A DNA stretch of 64,000 bases from Symsagittifera roscoffensis. Taxonomy: Eukaryota; Xenacoelomorpha; Acoela; Convolutidae. Positions 1 to 13,379 of the stretch are shown here, in pieces. Below the pieces are notes generated by a model that searched no databases, was not told the DNA's origin, and saw nothing but the letters and a program-made list of their open reading frames with translations. The translations under genes and the position numbers were made by a program. The stretch spans positions 29,080,318 to 29,144,317 of the forward strand of contig NC_087068.1 of NCBI RefSeq assembly GCF_963678635.1. Reading direction: 5' to 3'. How positions within the stretch are numbered: position 1 is the first letter of the stretch; each line of letters begins with the position of its first letter.

Positions 1-1650
1 TTAAAATCTTTTGTGTATGCGTGTATGTATGCAAGTTGATGTGTTTGTATGTATGAGTACAATTTTTTTCCTTACGCGCTTGTAAACCAAAACAATTGTA
101 ACTAGAAGAATAAATATAACCCAACTTGATTTTTACTAATGTTTCTAGATTTTCGTGAAGGTTTGACAAGATACTATATGCATAGTATATATGTACGCAC
201 ATATGCTTTGCGTATGTGTGTATTTATGTAAACTGTATAAATCTATGTAAAAGTGTACAACTTTTTGCTTGTATAAAGGTAATTTATCATGTTATATTCA
301 TTTGTATGTATTCTACTATTTGTTATACTATATTCTATTATTTGTATTCTATTATATGTTATACTATTTATGTGTATTCAATTCATTATTTAGAAGTTGT
401 GTAAATTTGTATGTTTTTATGTAAGTAAGATTTCTTGACTGCATGTCCGCTTGATTGAGTGAATGAATTCAAGCAAATATTTTGTATCAGTGTATGTTTT
501 TAGGCAAGTACTTATGCATATTCATATATGAGTATGAAAGGCACGTTTATTTGATTGTATGTAGAGACGTATGAAATCCAGTGTCAGCAAAATTTGCGTG
601 TGTGTCTATTTATGTAAACTATGTATCTATAAAAAAGTGTAATACTTTTTGCATGTAAAAATGTCATCAATCATGTATTTACATACTAGTTGTGTGTATT
701 CAATTGAGTATTTAGAAGTTATGTATATTTGTATGTTTTTATGTAAGAAGAACTTTTGACTGCATGTCCGCTTGATTGAGTGAATGAAGACCAGCAATTA
801 TTTTGTATCAATGTGTGTTTTTCAGTTTAAAATCATTTAAAAATTTGCTTGTTTGCAAATTGTACAAATTTATGATTGAAAATTTATGTCTGTTTAAAAG
901 GAAAGTGTGTACACATGAGTCGTTGCATGCTTTTAAAGTACGATCCATGTCTGTTTGTCGGCAAGTATCTACGTATTTTCGTATATGAGTATGAAAGACA
1001 TGTTTATATGATTGTATGTAAAGACGTATGAATGCCGGTCTGTATTGCCTGAATGTGTTGTATTTGTCCACATTCACTCTTTTGTCTGAATTTGTATATA
1101 TTTGTCTTGAAAGTGTGAAGTGAATGTAAGCTGGTTGTGTGTTTAAATTGGGTTCTATTTTAAAGGTCAGCCAAAAGATTAAGTCAAAATATTTTTTATG
1201 TGTGTAAGCACTTCTCGTATAATTGATTGCAGTTTTAAAAGTATGTAAGCAAGTATGTAAAATTTATGTATCTATGGTAGTTTATTTGCATTCTTCTTCT
1301 GTATAAGACTATGTACGTTTGTATTCATACCTTTATCTAAGACTTCATTTTGAATGTTTGTATGTATGGAAGTATTTTTGCATATATGTATGTAATTTTG
1401 TGCGTATGGTTGTATGAATGTCTCCAAGTAACTTTAAATTTGTATGTATATATGTAAGTACGTTTGTATGTATCTATGTATGCATGCATGAATGTAAGTA
1501 TGTATGTATGTATGTGTTTATGTAAGTTTGTGCTTATGTATGCATGTATGTATGTTTGTACTCAGTAAGTGTTTATGTCATTATTTTTTGTATGTAAGTT
1601 TGTATGAATAACTTTATGTAAGTATTTAAATGTGTATGAATAAACGTATG
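1..1650. repeat. TGTATG-type simple-sequence region
   Basis: The stretch is dominated by degenerate TATG/GTAT/TGTATG tetramer-like repeats, densest near 1440-1560. Short frames on both strands are low-complexity (Tyr, Cys, Val, Ile) and have no recognisable domain. It reads as a decayed microsatellite, not as a gene. Confidence 0.8.
208..1032. repeat. imperfect tandem duplication inside the TGTATG region
   Basis: About 208-571 is repeated at about 594-1032. Shared landmarks in the same order are a TATTTATGTAAACT segment, the string GACTGCATGTCCGCTTGATTGAG (near 437 and 758), and a GAGTATGAAAGRCAYGTTTAT segment (near 530 and 986). The second copy is longer, so it has gained internal sequence. 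Confidence 0.75.
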
Positions 1651-1659
1651 TATGTAATA

Positions 1660-4290
1660 AAATACCTATGACTATTTTTTGTGAGTATGCATTTATGTTT
1701 GCAACTTATGAAAATGTGTTAATGTTTCTTAAGTTTACAAGTATTCAGCTTTATATGTTTGGTGGGTATGTATGTTTGAGTATAGTTTTAATCGTTTATT
1801 TTATTTCATTAAGAAGTATATATGTAACTCAATCCAAACCTTTCCTATCTTTCTTCTTAAGTTTCTCGAATATTCTAGAATAATCAACCAGACACTATAT
1901 TGATAGTTTGTTTCATTTTCTTGATTTGCAAAACAATTTGATAATTGTTTTTAAAAATTTTCCTCGAAATTTTTGATCCTCCAGATATCCTCATTAGGAA
2001 CAATTCAATTTGAAAAAGTGGCATATGCTGCATTGATAATTTCAATTTATCTGCAGTCAATCATTATAAAAAATGTTTGAAAATTGTAACAGAAAAATCA
2101 ATTTTCAAGTTTTCACAAAAAATTGTCGATGGAAGCATCAAACAACAAGTCCAATTGGAGACAGCATGGAGTCCAAAGCGTTTGATGAACTGTTGCTCAT
2201 AGAGATAAAAAATACGAAAACAAAATTATTAGAAAAAATTTATGGTTTATTGAGGAAAATGATTGATCGTGCAGACGAACACGATCGATAGAAGAATGGT
2301 TGAAAATGACATAATGCTGGTAGAGCTGAAGACGGTAAGCGAGCAAAGTCTGATTGACAGGTACTGTATATTTGAAGGATGATTGATCAATCTCTAAAAA
2401 CCACAAATTTTCAATGGTTTTCATTTGAAAAATCATAATTTTGAATCAAACTTATAAACCCACAGAAGTGAAGCAATTGTGTAATCAGATAAACAGTCAG
2501 TACAACTTTTTTAAATTCCAGATTTATTTAGTCGATAGAGCATTTTATGAAATAGCTCAAAGTGTTTACGCCTTTTGCCTTTGAAATAAATAGCAAGTCT
2601 TTCTGCATTGAGGCTCAAAAATTTAATTCCTCAAAGTATAAATGTCTAACAAAATTTTTTCTGGCAAATTAAACATATCTTTCTAAGTCATTCCAATTTA
2701 AGATAACACAACATAATTGACGTTTATCAAAATGCATTGAAACTACAAAATGGCACACAAGTTTTCGGAAACTGCTGTAGCCAAATTGGTGTGAGAGCAT
2801 TGCTTAGTGTGAAACAGCTATCGTCCTGACGGAATCCGAAGATTCAGGTAGAGTGTTGATCATAAGGCTTGATTTTTTTTCTTACTATTTCAAACAACTA
2901 ACGGTTTTTCGAAGACAAGTCTTTTTAATAGAGAAGACAAATATCGATGCAAAATTGAGAAGAAATATCATGATGCGAAATGTTTGGATCCTGCTAGTGA
3001 TCAGAACGTGAATGTGAAAGCTTGAATCATCTCAGACATATATTTAAAAGAAGGTTGATCTCTCAATAACACAATTAGTTGTAGATGAGTAATCAATTAT
3101 TTTGGTCAAAAAGCCACCGTATTTTGAGAAGAAATAGCGTAATCATGGAAACATTCAAAATATCAGATTCATATTAAAAAACTCAAAATTTAATTTGTTG
3201 AGCAGAGGGTTAATCAATGATAAAAACTGATAGCGCTTCAAACTTTTGAATAGAAAGCTCTTGCTAAAACCAATTTGAACTTAATTAGAAGATACTGAGA
3301 ACAGTTGACCAGATTGTAGTATCAAATTAAAAAGTTATTTAATTGCATATTCTTTTAATGGAAAAATCAAAAAATTTGGATGCTCAAATTATAACTCCGA
3401 ATTCATATCAAGTTTTGAGTCTGTATCCATAACTTGTCTTAGCTTGTGTTCAGTCTTTGCCGATTGATTTTGCTCTAATTTGAATATCTGCTTTCCTTAA
3501 AAGTCGCAAATAAGTTTTCACCTGCTTTATTCGATGGTCACTCTGTTCTGTCGTATATATTGGCACACAAATAACAGTTTTCTCCCAGTTTCTAGGTCCG
3601 CTTTGATGAATATTCTCAAAAAATCTGTTAGCACAAAACGTTAATAGGAAATACTTAACGTTTTCTAGAAGCCCCGAAAATTTTTTCCTTTTTAAAGTGG
3701 TATATGCAAGTCTTAGAAATGGCTGCAGCAAAATTAATGGGCAATTTTGGCTTGCATCAATGTTCTCGTTTTTCAAGATCTTTACCCACTTCAACTTATT
3801 AGCTCTTTCAAACTTTCAATAAAATCAAAGCTTTTGTCATAAATTTCAGACGTTTTTTCAGTCTTCTGTAGACACGGAAAATGGAAATGTAGAAATTTTC
3901 AAGCCAATTTCATTATTTTAGAGTTTTCAGTGTTTCGTAATTTTTCTTTGTTTTTACCTTCATTTGGCTTAAAGAAAATTTTCATTCTTATTTCGGCCAA
4001 ATTGATCATTTATTTCTGCCTAAATAGAGGTGGCGGCCGCCGTACTTGACGAATTTTCCTTTCTTCGAGATTCAGCAATATAACATGCAATTTTGAAGGA
4101 AATCGTTCACCGCAGCCAACAGTTAAGCTACGCTGCCAAAATATTGGCTTTCCTATATACCATATAGTTTGGTTGCATATAATAGGTATATAACGTCATT
4201 TTACATGTAAACAAGCCAATACCCCCAAACTTTAGAAGGGAAAACATGCACCAACCAAAACCTAATTCCTTCCCCGTTTCCATAAAGTGG
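1660..4290. other. no gene recognised
   Basis: Only short low-complexity frames occur here, and none has domain-like composition. I see no RNA gene. The sequence is AT-rich, with long A and T runs typical of decayed intergenic DNA. Confidence 0.6.
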
Positions 4291-4348
4291 CTGGAAAATT
4301 ACCAATTTTAACCCCCCTTAAAACATGCGTGCCCGAAAAAGTAGGGGC

Positions 4349-4372
4349 TTTAACCCCTTTGGGGGTTAAAAG
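4349..4372. repeat. small palindrome CTTTAACCCC/GGGGTTAAAAG
   Basis: CTTTAACCCC at 4348-4357 and GGGGTTAAAAG at 4362-4372 pair around a four-base loop. The palindrome sits at the edge of an R1 repeat copy, in a stretch with several runs of C or G (4310-4420). It could be an element end or a chance fold. Confidence 0.4.
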
Positions 4373-4404
4373 TGGTAAGTACAACGGCACACTGAATTTT
4401 GGGT

Positions 4405-4830
4405 GGGGGGGTTAAAAGTGGTCATTTTCCTAGCCACTTTTACTATACTACTCAAGTGAAATATATTTTCAAATTAAAGCTCCGGACAACAATACCATTT
4501 GAATGGTATAAAAAGTTCCGTCAAAAACCGCTGATTAAAAAGTCAAAATTTGTCAGAAGAAAAAAAACCACCCCGAGCAAAAATATTCCGTTACTTTCGT
4601 ATCGAAAGTGGGAACAAAAAGATAATTCACTTAAGATAAATGTTTGGGGGTTTGAACAATTAATTTGGCCATGCTGTGGACTATTTAAGGCGCGCTCTGA
4701 AGCTTTTAATTATGATGCTGTAAAAGTAATTGGATTTGATTATACGTGGTAAAATATCACGCACCTCAAATTTGTTTTATTATGAATTGAGGCAAGCTAA
4801 TTGGTCGTATTAATTGTGGCCTGCTTTATT
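4405..4830 (+). repeat. R1 interspersed repeat copy
   Basis: This copy shares an ordered set of strings with the copies near 6500, 13500, 18400 and 48300: AAAGTGGTCA, an AAGCTC..GACAACAAT segment, TTCCGTCAAAAA, TTAAAAAGTC(G/A)AAATTTGTC, CGAGCA.AAATATTCCGTT and CGAAAGT.GGAACAA. A 117-residue frame across it is probably fortuitous, because the other copies do not keep it open. Confidence 0.65.
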
Positions 4831-4839
4831 CTGATATAG

Positions 4840-6280
4840 AATTAGCCTTGTTTGGTTTCCAATTAAATTTTCTCACTCTGAACTAATCAAAAGTGAGTAT
4901 AAATACTGGTGATTATCAAGGAAACGATATTTAATGATGCCATGTTTCAGCGTTCGACTTGAAATGATTACAGTAAGCATTGCATAAATTACATCTAGTT
5001 ATGCCATGTTTGTGTACGTATAGACCGCTCATTAATTGCAGCACAACGTCGTGACAATTCTGGGACCAAGTTAACATCCACCACACACACCGCACACCGT
5101 ATTGGGGGATGTTAAGTTGGTTCTAAGTTGGGACTTTTCAGCCAATAAGAATCGAGCGTTTTACATTGAGCGCTCAGCAAATTTAATGCGAATTACAAGC
5201 TGGGGTGGAAGATCTTAACTGGTCTATCTGGGGGGGGGGGGGGGGGGGTGTTAATTTGATCACATGTAAAAAATATAAAACACTTTAATTCAGGGGCGTG
5301 AAACAGTTCACTAAAACTGAGTTCAACAGTGCCAAAAATTGAGTATATTTGAAAATTTTGAGTTCTGTTTGCTAATTGTTGACAATTTGTTTGAATCCTG
5401 TTTTGTTTTGGTGCTAAATCGAGAAAAAAAATCTGACAATTTGCTGAGTTCATTGTTTGTTCATAAAAACTTATGACGCCGCGCTTGTGGAACTTTTGTT
5501 TGTTTAACATCCTGCATCAATTGAAATGATTATTTTTGACCTTTCAACTTCCGTCGATTTGAATTAGTTTACTTGTCAGTGATTTTGTATCAGTAAAAAC
5601 ATTATTCAAAAAAAATTTCGGCACCCTTGAACAACATTTTCTTTTTGGCACTGTTGTAATTTGGCACGTTTGAACTGCCCGGTGGCTATTCTCATGCGCG
5701 AGAGACCGAATGGGCGAAAACATTCGTAGCCGAAAGATCGAAATCAAAATTATCCGAAAGACAATTTTTAAAAAGGAGCAATTGCTATTCAATTAAAATG
5801 AATTAAATGTAGCAATACTTTGCTTCTTTGATAACAAAACCCTTGAAATATAAAATTTGTTTCAATTCGGCCGCGATCAGTGACAGTTCGAAAATTTTGC
5901 TAATTTCTGCTATTTTATATTTGAATAATCAGTCCCTGGAAATGTTTACTTTCTTTCTAATTTTTAGATTACTGAAATCTGATTGGTTGATTTTTATTTT
6001 CGCGCATTTGGTCTTTCGCGTATGAGGGATTCCACCGAATTGCCCTACTTGAGTATTGAAGTGAATGTAAAGTGTGGGTAAGTACAGAGCAGCATTAGTG
6101 AAAATTTACTTGATCCCGAATAGCCTGAACTTAGCTTAATTCTGAGAACATAAATAACAAATACTGATATGCACTACTGTTCTCATGTCGAGTGTAAGCA
6201 CAGCGGATCAAGCATTTGTTACTTACCAGTGCCGTGTAGTTGCTCATTTTTTTCATTATTTTATTTTCATTTTATAAAAA
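4840..6280. other. no gene recognised; contains a 19-base G run
   Basis: No coding or RNA feature is supported. An uninterrupted run of 19 G lies at 5230-5248, in otherwise AT-rich sequence. Frames crossing it give poly-Pro or poly-Gly and are artefacts. Confidence 0.6.
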
Positions 6281-6284
6281 ATTT

Positions 6285-6790
6285 TTGAGATTGTTGTGAG
6301 AACATCCCCCCACGCGTCATATATACTACAAAGTGATACACTTTTCTCTCTATTAACAAAACAATTATATCATATAAGCTTCCTTGAACCAATTTGGAAC
6401 GATTTTTAAGTCGGGTTAAACCTCGCTCGTTAATAGCGCAAAATAAATCGCGCGTTAATTGTCCCAAATTGGCCAAAATGGCAACATTTAAACCCCCCAC
6501 AAAAATGGTCACGAGGGAAATATCTATACAATTTTAAACCCATTAAACCCCCACAAAAAGTGGTCACGAGGGAAATTTCTATACAATTTTAAGCTCAAGA
6601 CAACAATAGTTTCCGATTGATATAAAAAAAAATTCCGCCAAAAATAGCTAGTTAAAAAGTCGAAATTTGTCTCAAGAAAAAAACCCTACTCGAGCACAAA
6701 TTTTCCGTTTCTTTCGTTACGAAAGTCGGAACAATTATCTTGACGCCAAAACGCTTAAGTTAAAATTTTCTTGCTCAAAATCTTAAAGTG
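6285..6790 (+). repeat. R1 interspersed repeat copy with extended palindromic segment
   Basis: This is the most complete R1 copy on this strand. It includes the part with AATAGCGCAAAATAAATCGCGCG followed by TTAATTGTCCCAAATTGGCC, then two successive AAAGTGGTCACGAGGGAAAT segments (near 6503 and 6556), then the shared body ending near GAAAGTCGGAACAATT. The whole block matches 48140-48530 on the opposite strand. Confidence 0.75.
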
Positions 6791-6799
6791 TCACTTAAG

Positions 6800-8250
6800 A
6801 TTGTAAACGATCGCCGTGTAATTTTTGATTGCCGCACTTAATATGTTGAAATTTGTTCAAATTTTTGGCGCTGTTGAACAAGAGTTTCTTTTTCAGTATT
6901 GCTGAACTGTTTTGTATTGGCACTGTTGTACTTCGACACTGTTTAACTGCCCCCTACTAACTCAATCTGCAAAATTTCCGGCTATTAGCCTGCGTTTCGA
7001 AGACATTCATATGAAAAAAAATGCAACTAACCCGCTCGCTTATTCAAGATTTGCTCACTCATTTTTGTTCACACAAAAAGCACTCAAAGAGATTTAAATA
7101 AGTAATCAGGTTAATTTTTCTTAAATTTTCTGGGCCAATATGAATAACTTATGCTATTCGGCACATATTCATATCACTGTATCTCCTTCCAGAAACTTGG
7201 AGCAAAATTTTACTGAAAAAATTACATATATCAATTTTTGTTACGATTCAGATGAAAGCATCTCCAGCAATTAAAACCAAATTATATTTTCATCAAACTG
7301 CCACAAAAATGTGTTTTTTGGAATGAGTAAATTTTTATATCAAATTAACGCCTTTGTAGTCGTAAATTGAAAGTTAAAAATTTTCCAAAAATTTTCTCGG
7401 TGTTGAAAAAAAATCAGTTTGGATTTTTGATTTTTGATCTAATTTTTAGCGAATAAAAAAAGCAGGCTTATTTGTTTTTCAACCAAAAATTGTTACCAAA
7501 AGCAAAAAATAGCCGGTTACTGTGCACATAATCTAGAACCTAGGTATATTCGACAGTCATAATAAACTATGTAAGTTGGCAAACAAGTAAGTTAACAAAC
7601 TATGTAAGTTGACAAACTATGTTAGTTGGTTTTTGTTTGAGAATTTCAAAGAAAAGCGAAAAAATTGTGATAAAACTCAAAATTACCTGCAGAACTTTTT
7701 TGAATTTTGAAAAAAAAATGAAAGTTTTTAATTCCCAAAATTCCAAAAACAGCCAAATACAAAGTTTCTTCCCATTTTCAAGGGTCGGAACAATAATCAT
7801 TAGAACGCTTGAACTGATATATCATATAAAAGCCCTTTCATCCATGATTCGAAACAAAAATGAAAAGTTTCGAAAAGTGTCGAGAAAAACTGCTTTAAAT
7901 TTGAATTCTGGATCTATTTTTTTTGCAACTTTTTTTTTCCGTTAAAAACTGTTGTTCAGTTTGCAGTTTCTACTGTGACTGTCAAATGACTCAGTTCTAG
8001 GTTTTTTCCAGATCATTTTTTATCTCGCCACGAACAAATAAATACAATACTTATCTTTGAAAAAATCTAATCTATTTGTTAAAGAATATGGTCGGAACGT
8101 TTTGTGCTACTTGCTCAGTAACTGGCTATTTTTTTGATATTGTTCGCTTATATGAAAAAAATCGCTCCTTGACCAGAGTCAAAAATTGTTTTGTTTCATT
8201 GTATTTGTAAATAATTCAATACCAGCTCAGCTCTAACTTAATGAGATTGA
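6800..8250. other. no gene recognised
   Basis: AT-rich sequence. Short frames at 7600-7945 on both strands are Lys/Phe/Asn-rich and overlap each other, as expected from A/T homopolymer composition. Nothing else is supported. Confidence 0.55.
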
Positions 8251-8254
8251 AAAG

Positions 8255-8545
8255 TCATTCTTGGCAAATCCAGGGCTGGTCTTTACACATCAAGTTATGC
8301 TTAAACCAGTGAAAAGTCAAAAACTCCTCTGGATTGTGATAAGGTATCTCTGGACTCCAATGTGGGCCCACTTTTAATTGATATGGAGCACCCGGTAACG
8401 GTTTTCCTTCAGATTCACTGAGGCTGCGACGCTTTAATAGTCCAAATCCAAATCCAATTTTGGTGATGACATTGACATTGCATAAAGGTAAATAGAAAGA
8501 TTCGAGGTCGTTGAGGCGTTTACCATCTTCCGAGTAATCTGTCAT
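8255..8545 (-). CDS. uncharacterised 96-residue open frame
   Basis: I do not recognise this protein. The frame starts with ATG at 8545 and ends at 8255. Its composition is unlike the low-complexity frames around it: balanced charged, Pro, Gly and Trp residues, with a Pro-rich middle (PLPGAPYQLKVGPHWSPEIPY) and a C-terminus rich in aromatic residues and His. No signal peptide or membrane segment is evident. There are no convincing neighbours; the nearest supported feature is a dead RT 1.6 kb away. It could be a short gene, one exon of a longer gene, or a fossil of a mobile element. A search against animal proteomes would decide. Confidence 0.25.
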   Translation of the reverse strand: MTDYSEDGKRLNDLESFYLPLCNVNVITKIGFGFGLLKRRSLSESEGKPLPGAPYQLKVGPHWSPEIPYHNPEEFLTFHWFKHNLMCKDQPWICQE

Positions 8546-10175
8546 TCATGCTATAACGTGTTGTTTTTAATACCCCGTAAAAATGATTGATGAATTACAA
8601 AACTACAAAAACTTCTATTTCGACAATGGACAAATTCCGACTCGCAAAAAATCCAATGAAAAGTTTTTGAAGTTTTTATTAGGATGATAATTATTTCATT
8701 AGGTTGAGTAGAATTATTTACAATTTTCTACTTTGAAATCTGAAAAATAATTTAACGGACTGTGAACTGAACACAATGATAAGGTCTATGTTATGCTTGA
8801 CAATGAATGAAATCGGAGATAGATGTGAAAAGAAAAGATACATAAGTTCAGCCTAATCAAATAATTCTTAATAAAAGTTTACGCTTTGCCGAGTGAATTA
8901 TAAAATAGTTGGGATCAAATAAAAGGAACAAGGAAACGAACAACACGACCATCTAACTTTCCAGCAGACAATGGACAGAGGACGAATAATCTCAATCAAA
9001 AGGGATTCGTTCCGAGCCTAACTTGAAGGCAAGTTAACAGTTTTCAGCACGAACGGCCCTCTCAATCGGGCAAAATGAGAACATTGATAGACCAAAGAGA
9101 GCGGGGTAGATAGAACGAATGAAATGACCTAAAAAATGAAAACCGAAGTTTCAACAAGTAATCGAAAGAACAGTAGAAATCGTTCTGTGAACCAATTCGA
9201 AACAATAAAAAACCAACATCATTTTTCTGTATTCGAGGCTCGCGATAGAAGATTTTGGAGTGTGGGAAAATTACTCAGATTCTACAGACCTTAAAAGCAC
9301 TTTAAGTGATTCGGAAGACGATCAGATCACGGAGCATAATGAACAAAAAGGGTCTGACTGACTAAATATTACGCTTAACCCATTCTTCAAACTGACAAAA
9401 ACATATCCACGGCAGAAAAAATGGGAGACAGGACAAAACATTTTATAGTACGAGTGGAATAATTAGATGAAAAAACCGGAGCGAAAAGGACGAGTGGATA
9501 TTTTTCGTGTTGCCTGATTCGAGGGATCAAAACTGAAAGACTCTATTAAAATCCACTTTAAAAACATTGTCAGAGAAAACGTGAAGAAGAAATAACGAAC
9601 AATATTATGAAGGTTCGCGGTGAAGTGTTACGAACGAAATGCGATAATGATCAGAAGTAGTTGGACAATGAGCGACAACACCAACGCGCGTTAATCTTAC
9701 CGAGGAAATATTTATCAGAGAACACAAAAAAACAGCGAAATAAAAAAAGGTCGGTTCGACCTTCAAATATACAGAAACGTTTTCTTTTTGTTCGAGGCCG
9801 TTAAAAGTTAAATTATTAAAAGTTTTTAAACCATTTTTTGAACACTATCAACCAGCAAGCGATTACCTTTGATTTATTATCTGATGATCAGTCGTGAGCA
9901 ATGATTGCAAAGGAATACCCATGATATTGATACATATTTGATGTATATCAACAAGTTACGTACACAAAACGAAATTACTATGAAAACAGATCGAACATAA
10001 AACCAGCAAAAAATAGCCCTTAGAAAAAGCAGTTTTTTGTTGAGCTCTTTGCTGAGTTTTTCAGCAAGTTCAACGAAATTGTAGGAAACACCATGTCAGC
10101 CAGCCCAGAAATATTCACGTATGGAAAATGCTGAAAAGTTCTTTAATCAATGCCAATCACCACTACAGAGCACTG
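8546..10175. other. no gene recognised
   Basis: No long open frame occurs on either strand. The right part may be the decayed 5' end of the RT fossil that follows, but I could not recognise an endonuclease or ORF1 motif in it. Confidence 0.5.
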
Positions 10176-10179
10176 TTTT

Positions 10180-11270
10180 TTGAAAACATATCATCTCAAG
10201 AAATAATAATTACCATCCAAATATCAAAAAAAATAACTTAAGTTTAGACGTCTTTGACATCAATTACTTTTTTGTAGGACACGTGAAAGAGTTATTTGCT
10301 TATCCACTTGAAATGTATTTTAATGATTGTTTTCAAAAAAGCATTTTTCCCCAAATGCTTAAAAATTGCAACATTGTACCAATTCATGAAGGAAGAGATA
10401 ACCAAAAGCTTGAAAGCTTAGATTAATTTGCCTTTTGCCAACAAAAGGTAAAAAACTGAACGATCAATGTACAATCGCATCAACCAGCTTGTTCAAAAGT
10501 TTGACTTGCCTTCACATGGATAATTTGCATTGCGGGAGAAATTAGGCACAGTAGTTGCAATTCTAACGCTCATGGAACAAATAAAGTTTGATATGAAAGC
10601 CGAATACATTTACACCATTTCCATTTGTAATTTTTTTAAATGCATTTGATACGGTAAATTTTTCATATTTTCTTCAAAAGCTGTATGAAATTTGCTTCCG
10701 AGTAACTGTGAACAGGACTTTGAAGTCGTAGTTAACAGATCGTACTCAATATCTAGCAACCAAAAATAAATTTTCACTAAAAAATACTGAAAGCGGATTT
10801 TCGCAAGGCTCAATTCTAGGCCCATTGCTTTTCATACTATGTGATTTGCCTGTCGTTGAAAACACTAGCAAAAGTAACCTTCTTCTTTATGCGGACTATA
10901 CAGTCATTAAAATTAGTGAACAATGCCTACAGTTAACAAGAGTGCACCGAGCAGTCATGAACCAGACCGACAGATAATTGTGCCAAAATAAATTTACACT
11001 AAATGGCGACACAACTAAGACAATCATGATTGGAAAACATAGAAAACTGGTGAATATCGAAAACTGTATTTCACTGCATAATGAAAGAGTAAAGTTCAGG
11101 CTTTTAGATGATTGGGAAAAATCTAGACTCAAAACTAATTTGCACGCTCGCTGTGATAGAAAAAATAACACGCATATTTCCCCAATTTTGCTTAATGCTC
11201 CATCAAATTCGCAACTACTTGAAAATGGCGCAACTGGTCTAAATTCAGAAAACAGCAAATGTTTATCCTA
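10180..11270 (+). pseudogene. decayed CR1/jockey-like non-LTR reverse transcriptase
   Basis: Translation with several frame changes and stops gives the ordered core of a non-LTR reverse transcriptase. A segment reads FPQMLKNCNIVPIHEGRD (about 10347-10400), equivalent to the FP..LK.A.V.PI.K.GD motif. NAFDTVN lies near 10637. LTDRTQYLATKNKFSL (about 10733-10780) runs into SGFSQGSILGPLLF (about 10791-10832), and then the active-site strand LLLYADYT (about 10877-10900), where the usual YADD has become YADY. NKFTLNGDTTKTIMI follows at about 10984. The fragment lacks a recognisable endonuclease, carries in-frame stops (one just before 10981) and shifts frame near 10640, so it cannot be active. Confidence 0.88.
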
Positions 11271-11279
11271 GTCTTTGCA

Positions 11280-13370
11280 ATTTTTCCAACTTGGCCAGAG
11301 TTTATCTAAACACCAACAAAAAACCAAATCAATGATTTTAGCCACATTTTTCTAGAAACTTTTGTTTGGATAATAGGGCGGCTCCGAATTTTTTGAAGGT
11401 TGAAAAACCAAGGGAGTGAAACTATTCAGTTAAATTGATACTTTTTCTCACAATGTTTCTCTTTCGATTTCTGCAAATCGATCAAAAAACTTGAATTTCG
11501 AGCTGCTACATATGTTGCTATACGCGCATAACGCTAGATTCACATTTTTTTCTGCTTGAGGCGCTTGAAAACAGACCGCAATGTCTATTTGCGTCCTCCC
11601 AATTTATTGTCAGCCAAAAAATTAGCTTATTCTTGTTTCATATAAAATACCATTAGGTTTGATTGGAAGCAATTTATTGTTTTCATGATTATTTTCGAAG
11701 ATGTTTAATATGATTGGATCAAAATTTAAAAGAAAACCACCAAGAGAAATGAAACTTTTAAAAGGAACCAAGAATGACAGCGCAAAAACGATCCGTCAAG
11801 TTAGGCTATATAGAGAGAAAAAGAATACAAATGCTTCTTCAAGTTTATCTGGGCACCTGAAACAGAGGACGGATACAGTCAAACGATTTTGAGGCAAAAT
11901 CGATAACAGCGGAGATGAAAGAGGAAGATGGGGGGTTTCTGGAAGGGAATCATTTGATGGATGGGACACCGACATAACTTTCAAAACATAATTACAGCAA
12001 TGATATGTAATCTTTTATGATAACATTAGTTATCACTACATGTGCATGCCACAGAATCATGCCAGCAGCTCAGTTGACGAAGCCGTTATGTGGGAGAAAG
12101 CTTATAGAATTAATGGAGACCGATCTGAGGAGAAGGATTTCACAGAAGGATTTCACAAAGCAAAGTTACTATGCTTCGACTGATTATGGAAAGGAATTGA
12201 ATCCGGGGGTATGCGTACCAAAACAGACAAGGTGATGAAGAGCACAACTCCTCAAATTTTTGAGTCTCGTAAAAGTTTTGAAGAGGAGAGAGGAAAAAAT
12301 CAATTGTTCAAAGCACACTTGTATCTTCAACTAACTGATTATCCTATGGACCTGGAGATCTGGAAGAGCATTAGAGTATGGGATAAAAAAAACAATGCAT
12401 TTAGTTATTCGTGTCTGTTGATTTGGGGCGAATATTGAATAGAAAAGATATGACTTCAGTGGTGCTTAGACTTGAATAAAACCAAAAAGATCTGAGAGAG
12501 AAATGGTCCATAAGCTGACCGTAACCACGAAAAATTCTTAAAAATTGTCTTTTGGAACCTGATCTAAACTACATTTTATGATTGGATAAATTAGATATTT
12601 TACCACTGTAAAGTATTTAATATTAACCAATCATGATCCATCTAACTAACTTCATCTCAAAGAATTGTGGTAGGGCTCTAATTGAGTTATATATATAATT
12701 TTAACCTTAATGTTATCACCTTAATGCTATTAAAAAGGGTACTAAAAGCAAACCAAGATACTCTGCTGGACTCAATAATGCCTCAATGAACCCATATGTA
12801 AAATAAGAGTAATACTGCCCAAAACAGCAATCTTGGTGGGCCACAAAATAGTTATGCTGGCGAAATATTGGTTGGAAGACTTTAATGCTTTCTCTGATTG
12901 CGAAACTTTTCAACTCGCTCAATCGAGATAAAGTCGCATCAAAGGCGTCATTTTGCTCAGCGTTGACAAATTTAACAGCCCTGTCAGGCTCAACACCTCC
13001 AATTGTTTCATACTTTCAGATGTAACCGGCTATCTTCGTTGAACTTTTTTCAAACTATTTTGCAAAGGAGGAAATATTATGCGCCCATTTATGAAGTGGA
13101 TAATAACATCGCAGTTTCTATTATAAGAGTTGATACTCGCATCAGGGCGACGCCTTAAATGATACGATTGTTCTTCAACGTTATTGAAACAGTTTTTGCA
13201 TACACAATTGGAAAAATTTGATAAAACTTTCAAAAAAAAGTTTTTTTTCTTCAGATTTTGCAAAAAGCACTACATGCAAAGCCAAGTACAAAGTGATTCT
13301 CTTAGCGTCTCGTATGATAATAAAACAGCCAAGTTTCTTTCCTCAATTTGATTTAGTTCAATTAATGAGC
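11280..13370. other. no gene recognised; weak coding-like frames at 11701-12438
   Basis: Three short + strand frames (11701-11892, 12017-12235, 12211-12438) have more balanced composition than their surroundings, with Lys/Arg/Glu-rich stretches. I recognise no domain and see no splice structure linking them. They could be a mobile-element fossil. The rest is AT-rich filler. Confidence 0.4.
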
Positions 13371-13379
13371 GGATTAACT

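Noticed and set aside
808-1077. 89-residue minus-strand frame in the TGTATG region
   Set aside because: Composition follows from the simple repeat, and overlapping frames occur on the other strand.
4399-4752. 117-residue + frame
   Set aside because: It coincides with an R1 repeat copy, and other copies have no open frame there.
5230-5248. G19 run as a quadruplex or regulatory signal
   Set aside because: An isolated homopolymer with no supporting context. It may have an uncertain length in the assembly.
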